64,000 nt of DNA from Polaribacter glomeratus. Its GTDB lineage: Bacteria > Bacteroidota > Bacteroidia > Flavobacteriales > Flavobacteriaceae. A program made the position numbers and the translations under genes. The stretch spans positions 716,767 to 780,766 of the forward strand of contig NZ_MSCM01000002.1 of assembly GCF_002954665.1 (NCBI RefSeq), read 5' to 3'. The notes below the pieces were generated by a model. It worked only from the letters and a program-made list of their open reading frames with translations. It was not told the DNA's origin and did not search any database. Positions 26,914-36,031 of the stretch are shown here, in pieces; positions within the stretch are counted from its first letter, which is position 1, and each line of letters opens with the position of its first letter.

Positions 26914-27660
26914 TTACTTCTTATTTACTTCTTTAATATATTTATCTAAAGCCATCGTCATAGAAGGTGTATCTGGTGTTGGTGCTTCTATGTTACATGT
27001 TAAACCAGCTTCTGTAACTGCTTTTACTGTAGAATTACCAAATGCAGCTATTCTTGTTTCGTTTTGCTTAAAGTTTGGGAAATTATGAAATAAAGATTCG
27101 ATTCCTGAAGGGCTAAAAAACACTAAAACATCATAAAAAACATCTTCTAAATCAGATAAATCACTAACAACAGTTTTATATAAATCTGCACGTTGCCAGT
27201 TTACTCCTAATTCATCTAATTCAGCAGGGATTAAAGGTTTTAATTTATCCGAAGAAGGTAATAAAAACTTTTCTGTCTTATGTTTTTTTATGAGTTTGGT
27301 TAAATCTGTAAACGTTCTTGTACCAACGTAAATTTTACGCTTTCTATACACAACGTATTTTTGCAAATAATAAGCCACGGCTTCAGATTGACAAAAATAT
27401 TTCATAGAATCTGGCACTTTAAAGCGCATTTCTTCCGCAACTCTAAAAAAGTGGTCTACAGCATTTCTGCTTGTTAAAATAATTGCAGTAAAGTTCTTAA
27501 AATCAATCTTCTGTAGTCTTACATCTTTAACTGTAATCCCCTCAACATGAATAAAAGATCGAAAATCGATTTTTACTTTTTGTTTATCAGATAAATCAAA
27601 ATAAGGAGAAGTTTCTGTCTTTGGTGCAGGTTGTGATACTAAAATCGTTTTCACTTTCAT
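26914..27660 (-). CDS. hemD: Uroporphyrinogen-III synthase
   Basis: Cyclises hydroxymethylbilane to uroporphyrinogen III for heme and siroheme. 248 residues, two-domain fold: the first domain around FTAIILTSRNAVDHFFRVAE and the second around LVFFSPSGIESLFHNFPNF with IAAFGNSTVKAVTEAG, the conserved glycine-rich return. The family is poorly conserved, but this pattern and the flavobacterial pairing with DUF4271 support the call. Other heme genes are not in the window. It shares an operon with the DUF4271 gene, 17 bp upstream. Confidence 0.9.
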   Translation of the reverse strand: MKVKTILVSQPAPKTETSPYFDLSDKQKVKIDFRSFIHVEGITVKDVRLQKIDFKNFTAIILTSRNAVDHFFRVAEEMRFKVPDSMKYFCQSEAVAYYLQKYVVYRKRKIYVGTRTFTDLTKLIKKHKTEKFLLPSSDKLKPLIPAELDELGVNWQRADLYKTVVSDLSDLEDVFYDVLVFFSPSGIESLFHNFPNFKQNETRIAAFGNSTVKAVTEAGLTCNIEAPTPDTPSMTMALDKYIKEVNKK

Positions 27661-27677
27661 ACGCGTTCGTTTTATAA

Positions 27678-28319
27678 TTAAAACATCATTTTAAACAGAA
27701 GAAATAGCGGTGCTATTTCAAAGGCGCAAATGTACAAAATAAAATAAAACAACTTATTAAAAATCAGATTTTTGTTAATTACTAAATGAATTATAAATCG
27801 CACACTAAATAACAAGGCTGCAAGATAAAATAAGTAGCGTTGTTTAAAACCTGCGTATTCGCTTAAAACTATTGCTACATATAATAAAAAGGTAACTGTA
27901 TGTAAGTAATTAACTTTTGACACAACAAATAAACGCACCTCTTTTTTGATTAAAAATAGGTTAAAAAGTAAGTACTCTAAAGTTCTTTTTATTACAAAAT
28001 AAGATAGTAAACTTAAAAAAACAGGAACATAAGATGCAAAACTTACAGCAATTGTTGGTGAATTGTAGGTTTTAAAACTGTAAGTTAAAAGCGATAAAAC
28101 AACTACAGTAAATAGAAACATTACAACTTTAAAAGGATCTAAAAAACTTGAAATTTCTTCAGATTCTGTTTCTATGTAATTGATATTAAACAAACTAAAA
28201 ACACTTCCTTTTAGTCTATTAGTATCTAGTGCTTTTAATAAAACGATACTTATAAAAAGCAGCAATATTAATGCAGTGACCCAACTATTGGTAGTAATTA
28301 TTTTTTCTATTGCTTGCAA
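27678..28319 (-). CDS. DUF4271 membrane protein
   Basis: A 213-residue inner-membrane protein with about six helices (first at residues 14-30, then pairs between 65 and 205). The family signature KRTLEYLLFNLFLI lies mid-protein. DUF4271 proteins are Bacteroidota-specific and of unknown function; they sit next to hemD so often that an indirect role in porphyrin supply or envelope upkeep has been guessed, without proof that I know. Divergent from the mannosyltransferase gene. Confidence 0.82.
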   Translation of the reverse strand: MQAIEKIITTNSWVTALILLLFISIVLLKALDTNRLKGSVFSLFNINYIETESEEISSFLDPFKVVMFLFTVVVLSLLTYSFKTYNSPTIAVSFASYVPVFLSLLSYFVIKRTLEYLLFNLFLIKKEVRLFVVSKVNYLHTVTFLLYVAIVLSEYAGFKQRYLFYLAALLFSVRFIIHLVINKNLIFNKLFYFILYICAFEIAPLFLLFKMMF

Positions 28320-28368
28320 GTGGTTTTCATTTCGTAATGATTAACACAAAATTAGTAATTATATAATG

Positions 28369-28376
28369 TATATTTG
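28369..28376 (+). promoter_or_regulatory. -7 element for the polyprenol-P mannose synthase gene
   Basis: TATATTTG matches TAnnTTTG exactly; I find no good -33 element. It lies inside the longer in-frame reading that starts at 28366, which supports the real start at 28405. Confidence 0.45.
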
Positions 28377-28404
28377 TTTACTTACTTACATATATTATTT
28401 ATTT

Positions 28405-29124
28405 ATGTCTGATACATTAGTAATCATCCCCACTTACAACGAAAAAGAAAATATTGAAGCCATAATTAGAGCTACTTTTAAGCAGAAAAAAGCGTTTCAT
28501 GTTTTAATTGTTGATGATAATTCTCCCGATGGAACTTCTGAAATTGTAAAAAATCTTATTACTGAATTTCCAAAACAACTTTCTTTAGAAAAAAGAATTG
28601 GCAAAAGCGGATTAGGTACCGCTTATATTCACGGTTTTAAATGGGCAATTGCTAGAAAATATAATTATATCATAGAAATGGATGCCGATTTTTCGCACAA
28701 TCCTAAAGATTTAATTCGTTTGTATAATGCATGTCATAAAAACGGTGCAGATGTATCTATTGGTTCTAGATACTCTAAAGGTGTAAATGTTGTTAATTGG
28801 CCAATGAAAAGGGTGCTTTTATCTTATTTTGCATCAAAATATGTGCGTTTTGTAACCAGAATTCCTGTTTTTGATACAACAGCAGGTTTTGTTTGTTGGA
28901 AACGGAATGTACTAGAAACCATTAATTTAGATAAAATTAGATTTGTTGGCTACGCATTTCAAATTGAAATGAAATTTAAAGCTTGGAAACATAAATTTAA
29001 TATCAATGAAGTTTCTGTTATTTTTACTGATAGAACTTTAGGAACTTCTAAAATGAGCGGAAACATTGTGTATGAAGCACTTTTTGGAGTAATAAGAATG
29101 CGTTTAAAAGGCTTGCCAAAATAA
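28405..29124 (+). CDS. Polyprenol monophosphomannose synthase (GT2)
   Basis: A 239-residue GT2 enzyme that moves mannose (or a similar sugar) from a nucleotide to polyprenyl phosphate at the inner leaflet. Motifs: DTLVIIPTYNEKENIEAII, VDDNSPDGTSEIV, MDADFSHNP for the metal, and the acceptor segment DTTAGFVCWKRNVL. It is the short soluble form without the C-terminal GtrA-like helices. I start it at 28405, not the ATG at 28366, because the shorter form begins as family members do and the extra 13 residues cover a -7 element. It overlaps the GNAT gene by one base (TAATG). Confidence 0.92.
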   Translation: MSDTLVIIPTYNEKENIEAIIRATFKQKKAFHVLIVDDNSPDGTSEIVKNLITEFPKQLSLEKRIGKSGLGTAYIHGFKWAIARKYNYIIEMDADFSHNPKDLIRLYNACHKNGADVSIGSRYSKGVNVVNWPMKRVLLSYFASKYVRFVTRIPVFDTTAGFVCWKRNVLETINLDKIRFVGYAFQIEMKFKAWKHKFNINEVSVIFTDRTLGTSKMSGNIVYEALFGVIRMRLKGLPK

Positions 29125-29591
29125 TGATAAACAAATTAATTTCTATTAGAACCGCAAACCTTGATGATTTAGAAACTTTGTTGCAATTTGAGCAAGGAGT
29201 TATAGAATTTGAAAGACCCTTAGATTCTTTTTTGGCAGATGGTGATCTGTTTTATTATAATATTCCGCAATTAATTACTTCAAAAAATAGTCACCTAATT
29301 GTTGGTGTTTTAAATGATGAATTAGTAGCATCCGGATATATTAGATTACAAGATTCTAAAGAATACCATAAAAATCCAAAACATGGTTATATTGGTTTTA
29401 TATTTGTAAAACCGGCTTTTAGAGGCCAAAAAATTAGCAGTCTAATTTTAGAATCTTTAAAAGAATGGGCAACAAAAAAAGACCTTAAAGAGTTAAGGTT
29501 AGACGTGTATAGCAACAATATTGGCGCAATAAAAGCTTACGAACGTTTTGGATTTGCCAAAAGTTTAGTAAATATGAGAATGGATATTTAA
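29124..29591 (+). CDS. GNAT-family N-acetyltransferase
   Basis: A 155-residue acetyl-CoA-dependent transferase. The acetyl-CoA P-loop region is IGFIFVKPAFRGQKISSLIL (motif A, V-x-x-x-x-R-G-x-K/G-I), followed by LRLDVYSNNIGAIKAYERFGF (motif B). The substrate is unknown; the family covers protein N-termini, amino acids and antibiotics. The ATG overlaps the mannosyltransferase stop by one base, so the two are coupled. A functional link is not shown. Confidence 0.9.
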   Translation: MINKLISIRTANLDDLETLLQFEQGVIEFERPLDSFLADGDLFYYNIPQLITSKNSHLIVGVLNDELVASGYIRLQDSKEYHKNPKHGYIGFIFVKPAFRGQKISSLILESLKEWATKKDLKELRLDVYSNNIGAIKAYERFGFAKSLVNMRMDI

Positions 29592-29628
29592 TTTTTTTAA
29601 TTAGAACAGTAAAAAAATCAACAGTAAA

Positions 29629-29647
29629 TTTCGCGAACTTTGCGAAA
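29629..29647 (+). other. Short hairpin upstream of dihydroorotase
   Basis: TTTCGC and GCGAAA (6 bp) flank a 7-nt loop in the 90-bp gap before the dihydroorotase gene. It lacks a T-run, so it is not a plain terminator; it may fold in the mRNA leader. Could be chance. Confidence 0.3.
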
Positions 29648-29681
29648 ACCTTTGTGTAATTGCTTTTAAATAATACTAAAA

Positions 29682-31022
29682 ATGAAGAAATCTATTTTAA
29701 TAAAAAATGCAAAAATTGTAAATGAAAATACTACTTTTTTAGGTGATGTTCTCATTGAAAACGAAATTATAAAAGAAATCTCATCAGAAATAGCAGCTAC
29801 GCAAAATCTAGAGGTTATAGATGCTGAAGGTAAATATTTAATTCCCGGTTTTATAGACGATCAAGTGCATTTTAGAGAACCTGGTTTAACGCACAAAGCA
29901 ACTATTGCAACAGAAAGTAAAGCGGCTGTTGCTGGCGGAATTACTACTTTTATAGAAATGCCAAATACAGTGCCGCAAGCTACAACACAAGTGCTATTAG
30001 AAGATAAATTTACAATTGCAGCTAAAGATTCGTATGCAAACTATTCTTTTATGTTTGGCGGAACAAATGACAATTTAGAAGAATTATTAAAAACAGATCC
30101 AAAAAAAGTAGCCGGAATTAAGTTATTTTTAGGTTCATCTACAGGAAACATGTTAGTTGATAATGAAGAAATTTTAGAGAAAATCTTCTCATCAACCAAA
30201 ATGATTATTTCTGTGCATTGTGAAGACGAAGCAACCATCAGAAAAAACACTCAAGAATTTATTGAGAAATATGGCGAGGACATTCCGTTAAAATATCATC
30301 CAATAATAAGAAGCGAAGAAGCGTGTTATTTGTCTTCATCCAAAGCAATTGAATTGGCTAAGAAAACGGGAGCAAGGTTGCATGTTTTTCATTTATCAAC
30401 AGCCAAAGAAACGCATCTTTTTAGAAACGATATTCCTTTAGAAGAAAAGCAAATTACATCAGAAGTTTGTATTCATCATTTATGGTTTTCAGACAAAGAT
30501 TACGAAGAAAAAGGAACCCATATAAAATGGAATCCTGCGGTAAAAACAGAAGCAGACAGATTGGGTTTATGGGAAGCTTTGTTAGATGACAGAATTGACG
30601 TTATTGCTACAGACCACGCGCCACACACTTTAGAAGAAAAAAGCAACAAGTATTTAAAAGCGCCAAGTGGTGGGCCGCTTGTGCAACATGCAATCGTTGC
30701 AATTTTAGAGAAAGTAAAAGAAGGTGTAATTTCAATTGAAAAAGCAGTTGAAAAAATGAGCCATAATCCTGCAAAATTATTTCAAATTGAAAAACGAGGT
30801 TTTATAAAAGAAGGTTATTTTGCAGATATCGTTTTAATTGATGCCAACAAACCACAAACCGTTTCTAGAGACAATTTGTTGTACAAATGTGGTTGGTCTC
30901 CTTTTGAAGGAACAACATTTTCATCAACCATAACACATACTTTTGTAAATGGAAATTTAATTTATAATAATGGTGTTTTTAATGATGAAATTAAAGGAAA
31001 ACGTATCACTTTTAATCGTTAA
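29682..31022 (+). CDS. pyrC: Dihydroorotase, class I, with Q in the first metal-His site
   Basis: Third step of pyrimidine synthesis: carbamoyl-aspartate to dihydroorotate. 446 residues of the amidohydrolase fold. Metal-site segments are IDDQVHFREPG (residues 58-68), GIKLFLGSSTGN with the carboxylated Lys, SVHCEDEATI, LHVFHLSTAKE and VIATDHAPHT. The first His of the usual H-x-H is Gln (Q61), while H63 stays; I recall the same QVH in other Bacteroidota. It is followed at 1 bp by the DUF4296 gene. An inactive, allantoinase-like or hydantoinase-like role is less likely given the overall match. Confidence 0.92.
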   Translation: MKKSILIKNAKIVNENTTFLGDVLIENEIIKEISSEIAATQNLEVIDAEGKYLIPGFIDDQVHFREPGLTHKATIATESKAAVAGGITTFIEMPNTVPQATTQVLLEDKFTIAAKDSYANYSFMFGGTNDNLEELLKTDPKKVAGIKLFLGSSTGNMLVDNEEILEKIFSSTKMIISVHCEDEATIRKNTQEFIEKYGEDIPLKYHPIIRSEEACYLSSSKAIELAKKTGARLHVFHLSTAKETHLFRNDIPLEEKQITSEVCIHHLWFSDKDYEEKGTHIKWNPAVKTEADRLGLWEALLDDRIDVIATDHAPHTLEEKSNKYLKAPSGGPLVQHAIVAILEKVKEGVISIEKAVEKMSHNPAKLFQIEKRGFIKEGYFADIVLIDANKPQTVSRDNLLYKCGWSPFEGTTFSSTITHTFVNGNLIYNNGVFNDEIKGKRITFNR

Positions 31023-31023
31023 A

Positions 31024-31482
31024 ATGAAGAAAATAAGCTATTTGTTAATTTTTACATTCTTGTTTTCGTGCACAAGTAATACTATTCTTGAAAAACCGAA
31101 AGACTTAATTCCTAGAGACTCGATGCGGCTTTTAATTCAAGAAATGATGATTGCTTCCTCTGCTAAATACATGAAAAATAAAAACCTAGAAACTAAAGTT
31201 GAATACATGCCTTTAGTGTACGATCAATTTAAAATTGATAGTGTTCGTTTTCAAAATAGTAACTTGTATTATATGTCTAAAATAGATTTGTATCAACAAA
31301 TTTTTGAAGATGCAAAAACCGCTTTAGAAAAGCAAAAAAAATTCTATAGTGATAGAAATACAAGAAGAGACTCTATAAGAAATGATTCTCTGAAAAAACT
31401 TAAAAAAGAGAAGAAAAATTTTATGACAGACGATAGTTTGGTTTTAAATAAAAAAGAATTTAAAGTTAAGAAAGATCTTTAA
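31024..31482 (+). CDS. DUF4296 lipoprotein
   Basis: A 152-residue lipoprotein: signal peptide with lipobox LFSCTSN (Cys at about residue 15). The conserved core is LIPRDSMRLLIQEMMIASSAKYMKN-like, kept across flavobacteria, followed by a Lys/Asp-rich helical tail. Function unknown. I use the ATG at 31024; an in-frame ATG at 30970 lies inside pyrC and would hide the signal peptide. The 3' end overlaps the convergent epimerase by 17 bp. Confidence 0.85.
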   Translation: MKKISYLLIFTFLFSCTSNTILEKPKDLIPRDSMRLLIQEMMIASSAKYMKNKNLETKVEYMPLVYDQFKIDSVRFQNSNLYYMSKIDLYQQIFEDAKTALEKQKKFYSDRNTRRDSIRNDSLKKLKKEKKNFMTDDSLVLNKKEFKVKKDL

Positions 31483-32473
31483 GGTAGTTTTTACAAATTT
31501 CTACAATTGACTTTTCTATTTTATCAAACTTAAAATTTAATGTTTTTTCTATTTTCTCTGATGAATATTCAGAAATTGCATGGGCAGATCTAGCGGAATA
31601 TTTACTTAATAAAGGTTCTTTTCCTGTAATTTTTGATAAGAACCAAGCAACTCGCCAAAAGATAGTTGTTTGCCAAGATTTTATTTTCTTTGAAGGTCGT
31701 TTTTTACCAAAAGCATCCGCAATTAAAAAGAAAATTTCTTTAAACGATTTGTTTTCTGAAACTAGAATAAAACGTTCGTTTTTTATATCAGAATTCATTA
31801 ATGAAATCATTGGTTTTACAACATCTTGCACAGACACAAAACCTGTAATTCCCTCTGTATAAAATAGAAGTTTGTTATATACTTGAGAAAATAATTTACT
31901 AGAGCCAGCAGACCAAAAACCACTTCCTAGAATAACTCCAGGATTAACAATTACCACATCAACGTTTTCTTGACTTGCACGCCAAACCTCCATCTCTGCA
32001 CCAAATTTAGTAATAGAATAGCCACTATTATTTAGCTCTTTATTCCATTCGTCTTCTTCGGTAATAAGGTCTCCTTTTAACGAACTTCCAACAGTGGCAA
32101 TAGAGCTTACATAGCACAATTTATCAATTTTTGCATCAATACAAAGATTTACAATAATTGCTGTTCCGTGAATATTTACTTTACGCATTTCTCTATAATC
32201 CTTTGGATTAAAAGAAATAAACGCCGCACAATGATATACGTGTTTTACATCAATAAAAGCAGGAATCATAGAAGGAACATCTGTAATATCAGCTAAAAAC
32301 CATTCAATTTTATCGAATAAAGTTGTATCCGAAGTGTAAAAAGAAAAAACATTTTTCACCTTTTTTAAAGATGATTTTGTTCTATAAACAGCTCTAATTA
32401 CATCATTTTGTAAACTTAAATGATACAATAAATGCGAACCAACTAAACCTGTGCCTCCGGTAACTAAAATCAT
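31466..32473 (-). CDS. NAD-dependent epimerase/dehydratase (extended SDR)
   Basis: A 335-residue extended short-chain dehydrogenase. N-terminal Rossmann motif MILVTGGTGLVGSHLLYHL (T-G-x-x-G-x-x-G), then HCAAFISF and the active-site pair Y-x-x-x-K (GYSITKFGAEMEVW) with an upstream Ser (CYVSSIATVGSS). Near relatives act on nucleotide sugars or on dihydroflavonol- and sterol-type substrates; the substrate is unknown here. It is convergent with the DUF4296 gene, overlapping 17 bp, and divergent from tyrS. Confidence 0.87.
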   Translation of the reverse strand: MILVTGGTGLVGSHLLYHLSLQNDVIRAVYRTKSSLKKVKNVFSFYTSDTTLFDKIEWFLADITDVPSMIPAFIDVKHVYHCAAFISFNPKDYREMRKVNIHGTAIIVNLCIDAKIDKLCYVSSIATVGSSLKGDLITEEDEWNKELNNSGYSITKFGAEMEVWRASQENVDVVIVNPGVILGSGFWSAGSSKLFSQVYNKLLFYTEGITGFVSVQDVVKPMISLMNSDIKNERFILVSENKSFKEIFFLIADAFGKKRPSKKIKSWQTTIFWRVAWFLSKITGKEPLLSKYSARSAHAISEYSSEKIEKTLNFKFDKIEKSIVEICKNYLKDLS

Positions 32474-32483
32474 ACTGCTAATT

Positions 32484-32514
32484 TATGATTTTTTCATTGA
32501 TAAGTTTATCTTTG
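32484..32514 (+). promoter_or_regulatory. Probable promoter of tyrS
   Basis: TATCTTTG at 32507-32514 matches TAnnTTTG; TATG at 32484-32487, 19 nt before it, is one mismatch from TTTG. The leader to the ATG at 32642 would be about 120 nt, long enough for RNA-level control, but I see no T-box signature. Confidence 0.45.
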
Positions 32515-32641
32515 CGCCGTTAAAAAGTGCATATTTTGCTTGTTTAACAATGTTTCGTTTAGGGTTTAGAAATCGATAAAAAAACTTCTACAAGCTAAGT
32601 TTAACAAACATATTTTAGAATTGAATCAATTTAAGGTAACA

Positions 32642-33934
32642 ATGAAGAATTTTATTGAAGAATTACAGTGGAGAGGAATGTTGCACGACAGCATGCCAGG
32701 AACAGAAGAGCATTTATTAGAAGAAATGAGAAGTGCATATGTGGGTTTTGATCCAACGGCAGATTCTTTGCATATTGGTAACTTGGTTCCTATAATGTTA
32801 CTAGCTCATTATCAAAGATGTGGGCACAGACCAATTGCTTTGGTTGGTGGTGCAACAGGTATGATTGGCGATCCTTCTGGTAAATCTTCTGAGCGTAATT
32901 TGTTAGATGAAACAACTTTACGACATAATCAAGAATGTGTAAAAGCGCAATTAGGTCATTTTTTAGACTTTTCTTCGGATGAACAAAATGCAGCAATTCT
33001 TGTAAATAATTACGATTGGATGAAAAATATTTCATTCCTAGAGTTTATTAGAGACGTTGGTAAACATATTACCGTAAATTATATGATGTCTAAAGATTCT
33101 GTAAAAAACAGAATTAGTTCTGAATCTTCTGAAGGAATGTCTTTTACAGAGTTTACCTATCAAATGGTGCAAGGGTATGATTTCTTGCACTTGTTTCAAA
33201 ATATGGAAACCACTTTGCAAATGGGTGGTTCTGATCAGTGGGGAAATATTACAACTGGTACAGAGTTAATTAGAAGAATTGGAAACGGAAAAGGATATGC
33301 AATTACGTGTCCTTTAATCACAAAATCAGATGGTTCTAAATTTGGGAAATCTGAAGGTGGAAATGTTTGGTTAGATGCGAAAAGAACATCCGCCTATAAA
33401 TTTTATCAATATTGGTTAAATACTTCGGATGAAGATGCAGAAAAGTACATTAAAATCTTTACTTTTTTAGACCAAGAAACCATTAATTCTTTAATTGAAG
33501 AGCATAAAGTAGCGCCTCATGAACGTGTTTTACAAAAACGTTTAGGAGAAGAAGTTACCAATTTAGTTCATGGAAACGAGGAATATGAAAAAGCAATTGC
33601 AGCTTCTAATATTTTATTTGGCAACTCAACTTCGGATGATTTAAAATCGTTAGATGAACAAACGTTTTTAGATGTATTTGATGGCGTTCCTCAAGCTACG
33701 GTTACAGCTGCAGATATTGCAGAAGGTTTAGATATGATTGGCGCTTTGGCTGCAAAAACAAACTTTCTAAAGTCTAATAGCGATGCCAGAAGAGCGTTAA
33801 ATGAAAATGCTGTTTCTGTAAATAAAGAAAAGGTAGACGAAAATTTTGTAATTACTGCAAAAGATTTAATTGCGGATAAATATGTGCTTTTACAAAGAGG
33901 TAAAAAGAGTTATTTTTTATTGAGTGTTGAGTAA
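32642..33934 (+). CDS. tyrS: Tyrosine-tRNA ligase
   Basis: Charges tRNA-Tyr. 430 residues, class I Rossmann core with the HIGN motif ([20 protein letters not shown]), the [13 protein letters not shown] tyrosine pocket, GGSDQWGNI and the KMSKS-like KFGKSEGGN, then an S4-type C-terminal domain ([19 protein letters not shown]). I start at the ATG at 32642; an in-frame TTG at 32621 would add seven residues not seen in the family. The gene ends before a bidirectional terminator. Confidence 0.97.
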   Translation: MKNFIEELQWRGMLHDSMPGTEEHLLEEMRSAYVGFDPTADSLHIGNLVPIMLLAHYQRCGHRPIALVGGATGMIGDPSGKSSERNLLDETTLRHNQECVKAQLGHFLDFSSDEQNAAILVNNYDWMKNISFLEFIRDVGKHITVNYMMSKDSVKNRISSESSEGMSFTEFTYQMVQGYDFLHLFQNMETTLQMGGSDQWGNITTGTELIRRIGNGKGYAITCPLITKSDGSKFGKSEGGNVWLDAKRTSAYKFYQYWLNTSDEDAEKYIKIFTFLDQETINSLIEEHKVAPHERVLQKRLGEEVTNLVHGNEEYEKAIAASNILFGNSTSDDLKSLDEQTFLDVFDGVPQATVTAADIAEGLDMIGALAAKTNFLKSNSDARRALNENAVSVNKEKVDENFVITAKDLIADKYVLLQRGKKSYFLLSVE

Positions 33935-33952
33935 AACATAAAAAAACTATAT

Positions 33953-33989
33953 AAAAAAAGCGTTGAATTTTAAATTCAACGCTTTTTTT
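33953..33989. terminator. Bidirectional terminator between tyrS and the YHS gene
   Basis: An 18-bp stem, AAAAAAAGCGTTGAATTT (33953-33970) against its exact complement (33972-33989) with one base at the tip, lies between converging genes. Confidence 0.9.
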
Positions 33990-34005
33990 ATATAGATGTA
34001 TCAAC

Positions 34006-34446
34006 TTAGTTATTGCTAATTTTTATCCAATTAATATCCGCTTTTTTTTGCAATTTTTCTGCACCTTCTTTTTTCCACAATTCAAATGTATTCGTTCCCC
34101 AAGAATCGTAAAACAGGTATAATTTGCCATCTCTAATTTCGAAAGTTTTAGGATTGATGTCTACTTTTTCTCCTTTTAAACCAATTGCATATGCACAATA
34201 ACCTCCATATTGAGGAACATATTTTTTAGGAGATTTTTTAAATAGTTCTAAATTATCTTTTGATGAAAACCTAAATTTTGCTCCGTCAAATTCTGTTGTA
34301 AACTCTTTATTTCCTTTTTCGGCTTTGTTATTAAAATAAGAAACAACATCATAGCCTTCTGCCACAAACCCTTGTTTGGTATTGTAATTTTGAGAAAAAA
34401 AAGTAGTAGAAATAGAAAATAATAAAAGTGTGATAAAATTTTTCAT
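34006..34446 (-). CDS. YHS-domain secreted protein
   Basis: A 146-residue exported protein: signal peptide MKNFITLLLFSISTTFFSQ, then a YHS-like domain (GYDVVSYFNNKAEKGNKEF, YGGYCAYAIGLKG). The YHS name pattern, here YCAYAIG, is related to copper- and other metal-binding domains, but key His/Cys ligands are only partly visible. A close set of such proteins, about 150 residues long, is widespread in Bacteroidota without known function. It lies 54 bp from the mscL stop. Confidence 0.85.
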   Translation of the reverse strand: MKNFITLLLFSISTTFFSQNYNTKQGFVAEGYDVVSYFNNKAEKGNKEFTTEFDGAKFRFSSKDNLELFKKSPKKYVPQYGGYCAYAIGLKGEKVDINPKTFEIRDGKLYLFYDSWGTNTFELWKKEGAEKLQKKADINWIKISNN

Positions 34447-34500
34447 CGAGTTTTTGTTTTTAATAAAGTCGAAACCAATTAAAAAAAATTACAGAAACTT

Positions 34501-34959
34501 TTATTTATCTTTAGACAGCATTTTCATTAAATATTCATTTTGTTTCTCTAAAAGCTCATTGGTTTTGTTCATCAACTCAATGTTTTTAGGTGTTGCAACT
34601 GTTCTGTTTTTTGGGTCTTCCGCTTTTTTCTTCATAGAATTCATCATTTTTACAACTAGAAAAACGGTGAATGCAATAATTATAAAATCGATACCGGCTT
34701 CTATTAATTTCCCGTAACCAATGGCAATTTGTTCTAGTTTTGCCGTTCCGTCAATTAAAACAGCTTCTCTTAAAATAAACTCTTTGTTTTCCCAATTTGT
34801 GCCATCGGTCATAAAAGATAATGGTGGCATTAAAACTTCTTTTACCAAGGTATTTACCACTTTATTAAATGCAGCACCAATAATAACACCAATAGCAATA
34901 TCGATCATGTTTCCTTTAACGGCAAACTCTTTAAATTCTTCTAATAATTTAAATTTCAT
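34501..34959 (-). CDS. mscL: Large-conductance mechanosensitive channel
   Basis: A 152-residue membrane channel, homopentameric, that opens at high membrane tension to release solutes on osmotic downshock. TM1 is at about residues 16-45 with the conserved VKGNMIDIAIGVIIGAAFNKVV and the gate-forming glycine/alanine stretch. A longer than usual periplasmic loop (TDGTNWENKEFILREA) precedes TM2 (GIDFIIIAFTVFLVV, about 88-105), and the charged C-terminal bundle ends the protein. It follows the LuxE-like gene by 20 bp and may share its transcript. Confidence 0.95.
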   Translation of the reverse strand: MKFKLLEEFKEFAVKGNMIDIAIGVIIGAAFNKVVNTLVKEVLMPPLSFMTDGTNWENKEFILREAVLIDGTAKLEQIAIGYGKLIEAGIDFIIIAFTVFLVVKMMNSMKKKAEDPKNRTVATPKNIELMNKTNELLEKQNEYLMKMLSKDK

Positions 34960-34979
34960 AGTTTCTTTTTTCTTTGCTA

Positions 34980-35954
34980 CTATAGCACCATCAAATTACA
35001 ACCTCTAATATCAGAATTATCAAAACGGCCAATAATTTCAAACGATCCGTCTTCGTAAACTTTCCCTAAATCTTGCGTAGCAATAAATGAGCAAGAATTG
35101 TAGTTTGCCAAATCGATTATATTAATTCCGCCAGCTTTTTCTGTTGGTAAAATAGTTAAAGCGTCTTCGGTGTCTCTTGTTAAAATTTTCATCCAAGGCG
35201 GCGTTTCAAAAATGCCATTTGCTTTAGAATACGCCTGACTTAATAATTCTGTCATTCCGTATTCTGAGTGAATTTTAGCTACTCCAAAACCATCTTGCAA
35301 CAATTGGTGCAGCTCGTTTCTAATGAGTTCTTTTCTTCTACCTTTCATGCCACCAGTTTCCATTACAATGGTGTTTTTAAGTTTGAATTGGTATTTTTCA
35401 ATTAAATCTAATAATGCAAAAGAAACACCTATTAGTAGTATTTTTCGTCCGTTTTTATCAAGATTTATGAGTTTTTTTGCTAATTCATCTAAATTGTTGA
35501 GGTAAAAACCGCTTTCAAAATTTTTAGATTTTGCAATTAAATCATCTACCATAAAAACCAAAGAAGAACCGTCTCTTTCTAAATAATTTGGCAATAAAGC
35601 GAGCACCGTATATTCTTCAATATTTCCGTAAAAATTGGCAAATCCTTTTAAATAACTTTCTTTGTAAAGGTTAATATCCGTTACAAAATGTTTGCTTGTA
35701 ATGCTACCTGTTGTTCCAGAACTTGTAAATGTTTCTTGAACTTCACTTAAAGAAGAAAGTACTTTTCTGCTCTTAAAAAACTGAATTGGTAAAAACGGAA
35801 TTTCTTCAATTTTTGTTATATCAGAAGGATGTTTGTTAATTAAATCGCAAAAAGATCGATACACTTTATTGTTTTTAAACTGATGTTTAAAAACTTCAAG
35901 TGCAGTTTTAGTAAACTGCTCAGTAGACTTTATGTTGAAAATAGTTTCTTGCAT
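34980..35954 (-). CDS. LuxE/PaaK-like acyl-protein synthetase family protein
   Basis: A 324-residue member of the adenylate-forming superfamily. The P-loop-like FTSSGTTGSITSKHF, then NLDELAKKLINLDKNGRKI and a late YGMTELLSQAY (the E of A5-type motifs) and an aspartate-rich IDLANYNSCSFIATQDLGKV match LuxE-type enzymes, which activate acyl groups to an acyl-adenylate and pass them on to a protein Cys. Substrate unknown. I start at 35954 (MQETIFN); the ATG at 35987 is upstream of a -7 element. Near relatives act in acyl-chain transfer to carriers or in lipid modification. Confidence 0.78.
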   Translation of the reverse strand: MQETIFNIKSTEQFTKTALEVFKHQFKNNKVYRSFCDLINKHPSDITKIEEIPFLPIQFFKSRKVLSSLSEVQETFTSSGTTGSITSKHFVTDINLYKESYLKGFANFYGNIEEYTVLALLPNYLERDGSSLVFMVDDLIAKSKNFESGFYLNNLDELAKKLINLDKNGRKILLIGVSFALLDLIEKYQFKLKNTIVMETGGMKGRRKELIRNELHQLLQDGFGVAKIHSEYGMTELLSQAYSKANGIFETPPWMKILTRDTEDALTILPTEKAGGINIIDLANYNSCSFIATQDLGKVYEDGSFEIIGRFDNSDIRGCNLMVL

Positions 35955-35963
35955 AGAATATTG

Positions 35964-35971
35964 CAAAAATA
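35964..35971 (-). promoter_or_regulatory. -7 element for the LuxE/PaaK-like gene
   Basis: On the minus strand TATTTTTG matches TAnnTTTG exactly and lies 10 bp before the ATG at 35954, implying a very short leader. No clear -33 element is seen. It makes the start at 35987 unlikely. Confidence 0.45.
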
Positions 35972-36031
35972 AGATTATTATACGCAACCTTTTTATTCTT
36001 TTTGTATCTTATAAGTAAATAACTCAATGCT

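Noticed and set aside
32515..32641. T-box or other tRNA-sensing leader before tyrS
   Set aside because: The leader is long enough, but I see no T-box core sequence or specifier-loop pattern, and T-boxes are not expected in Bacteroidota.
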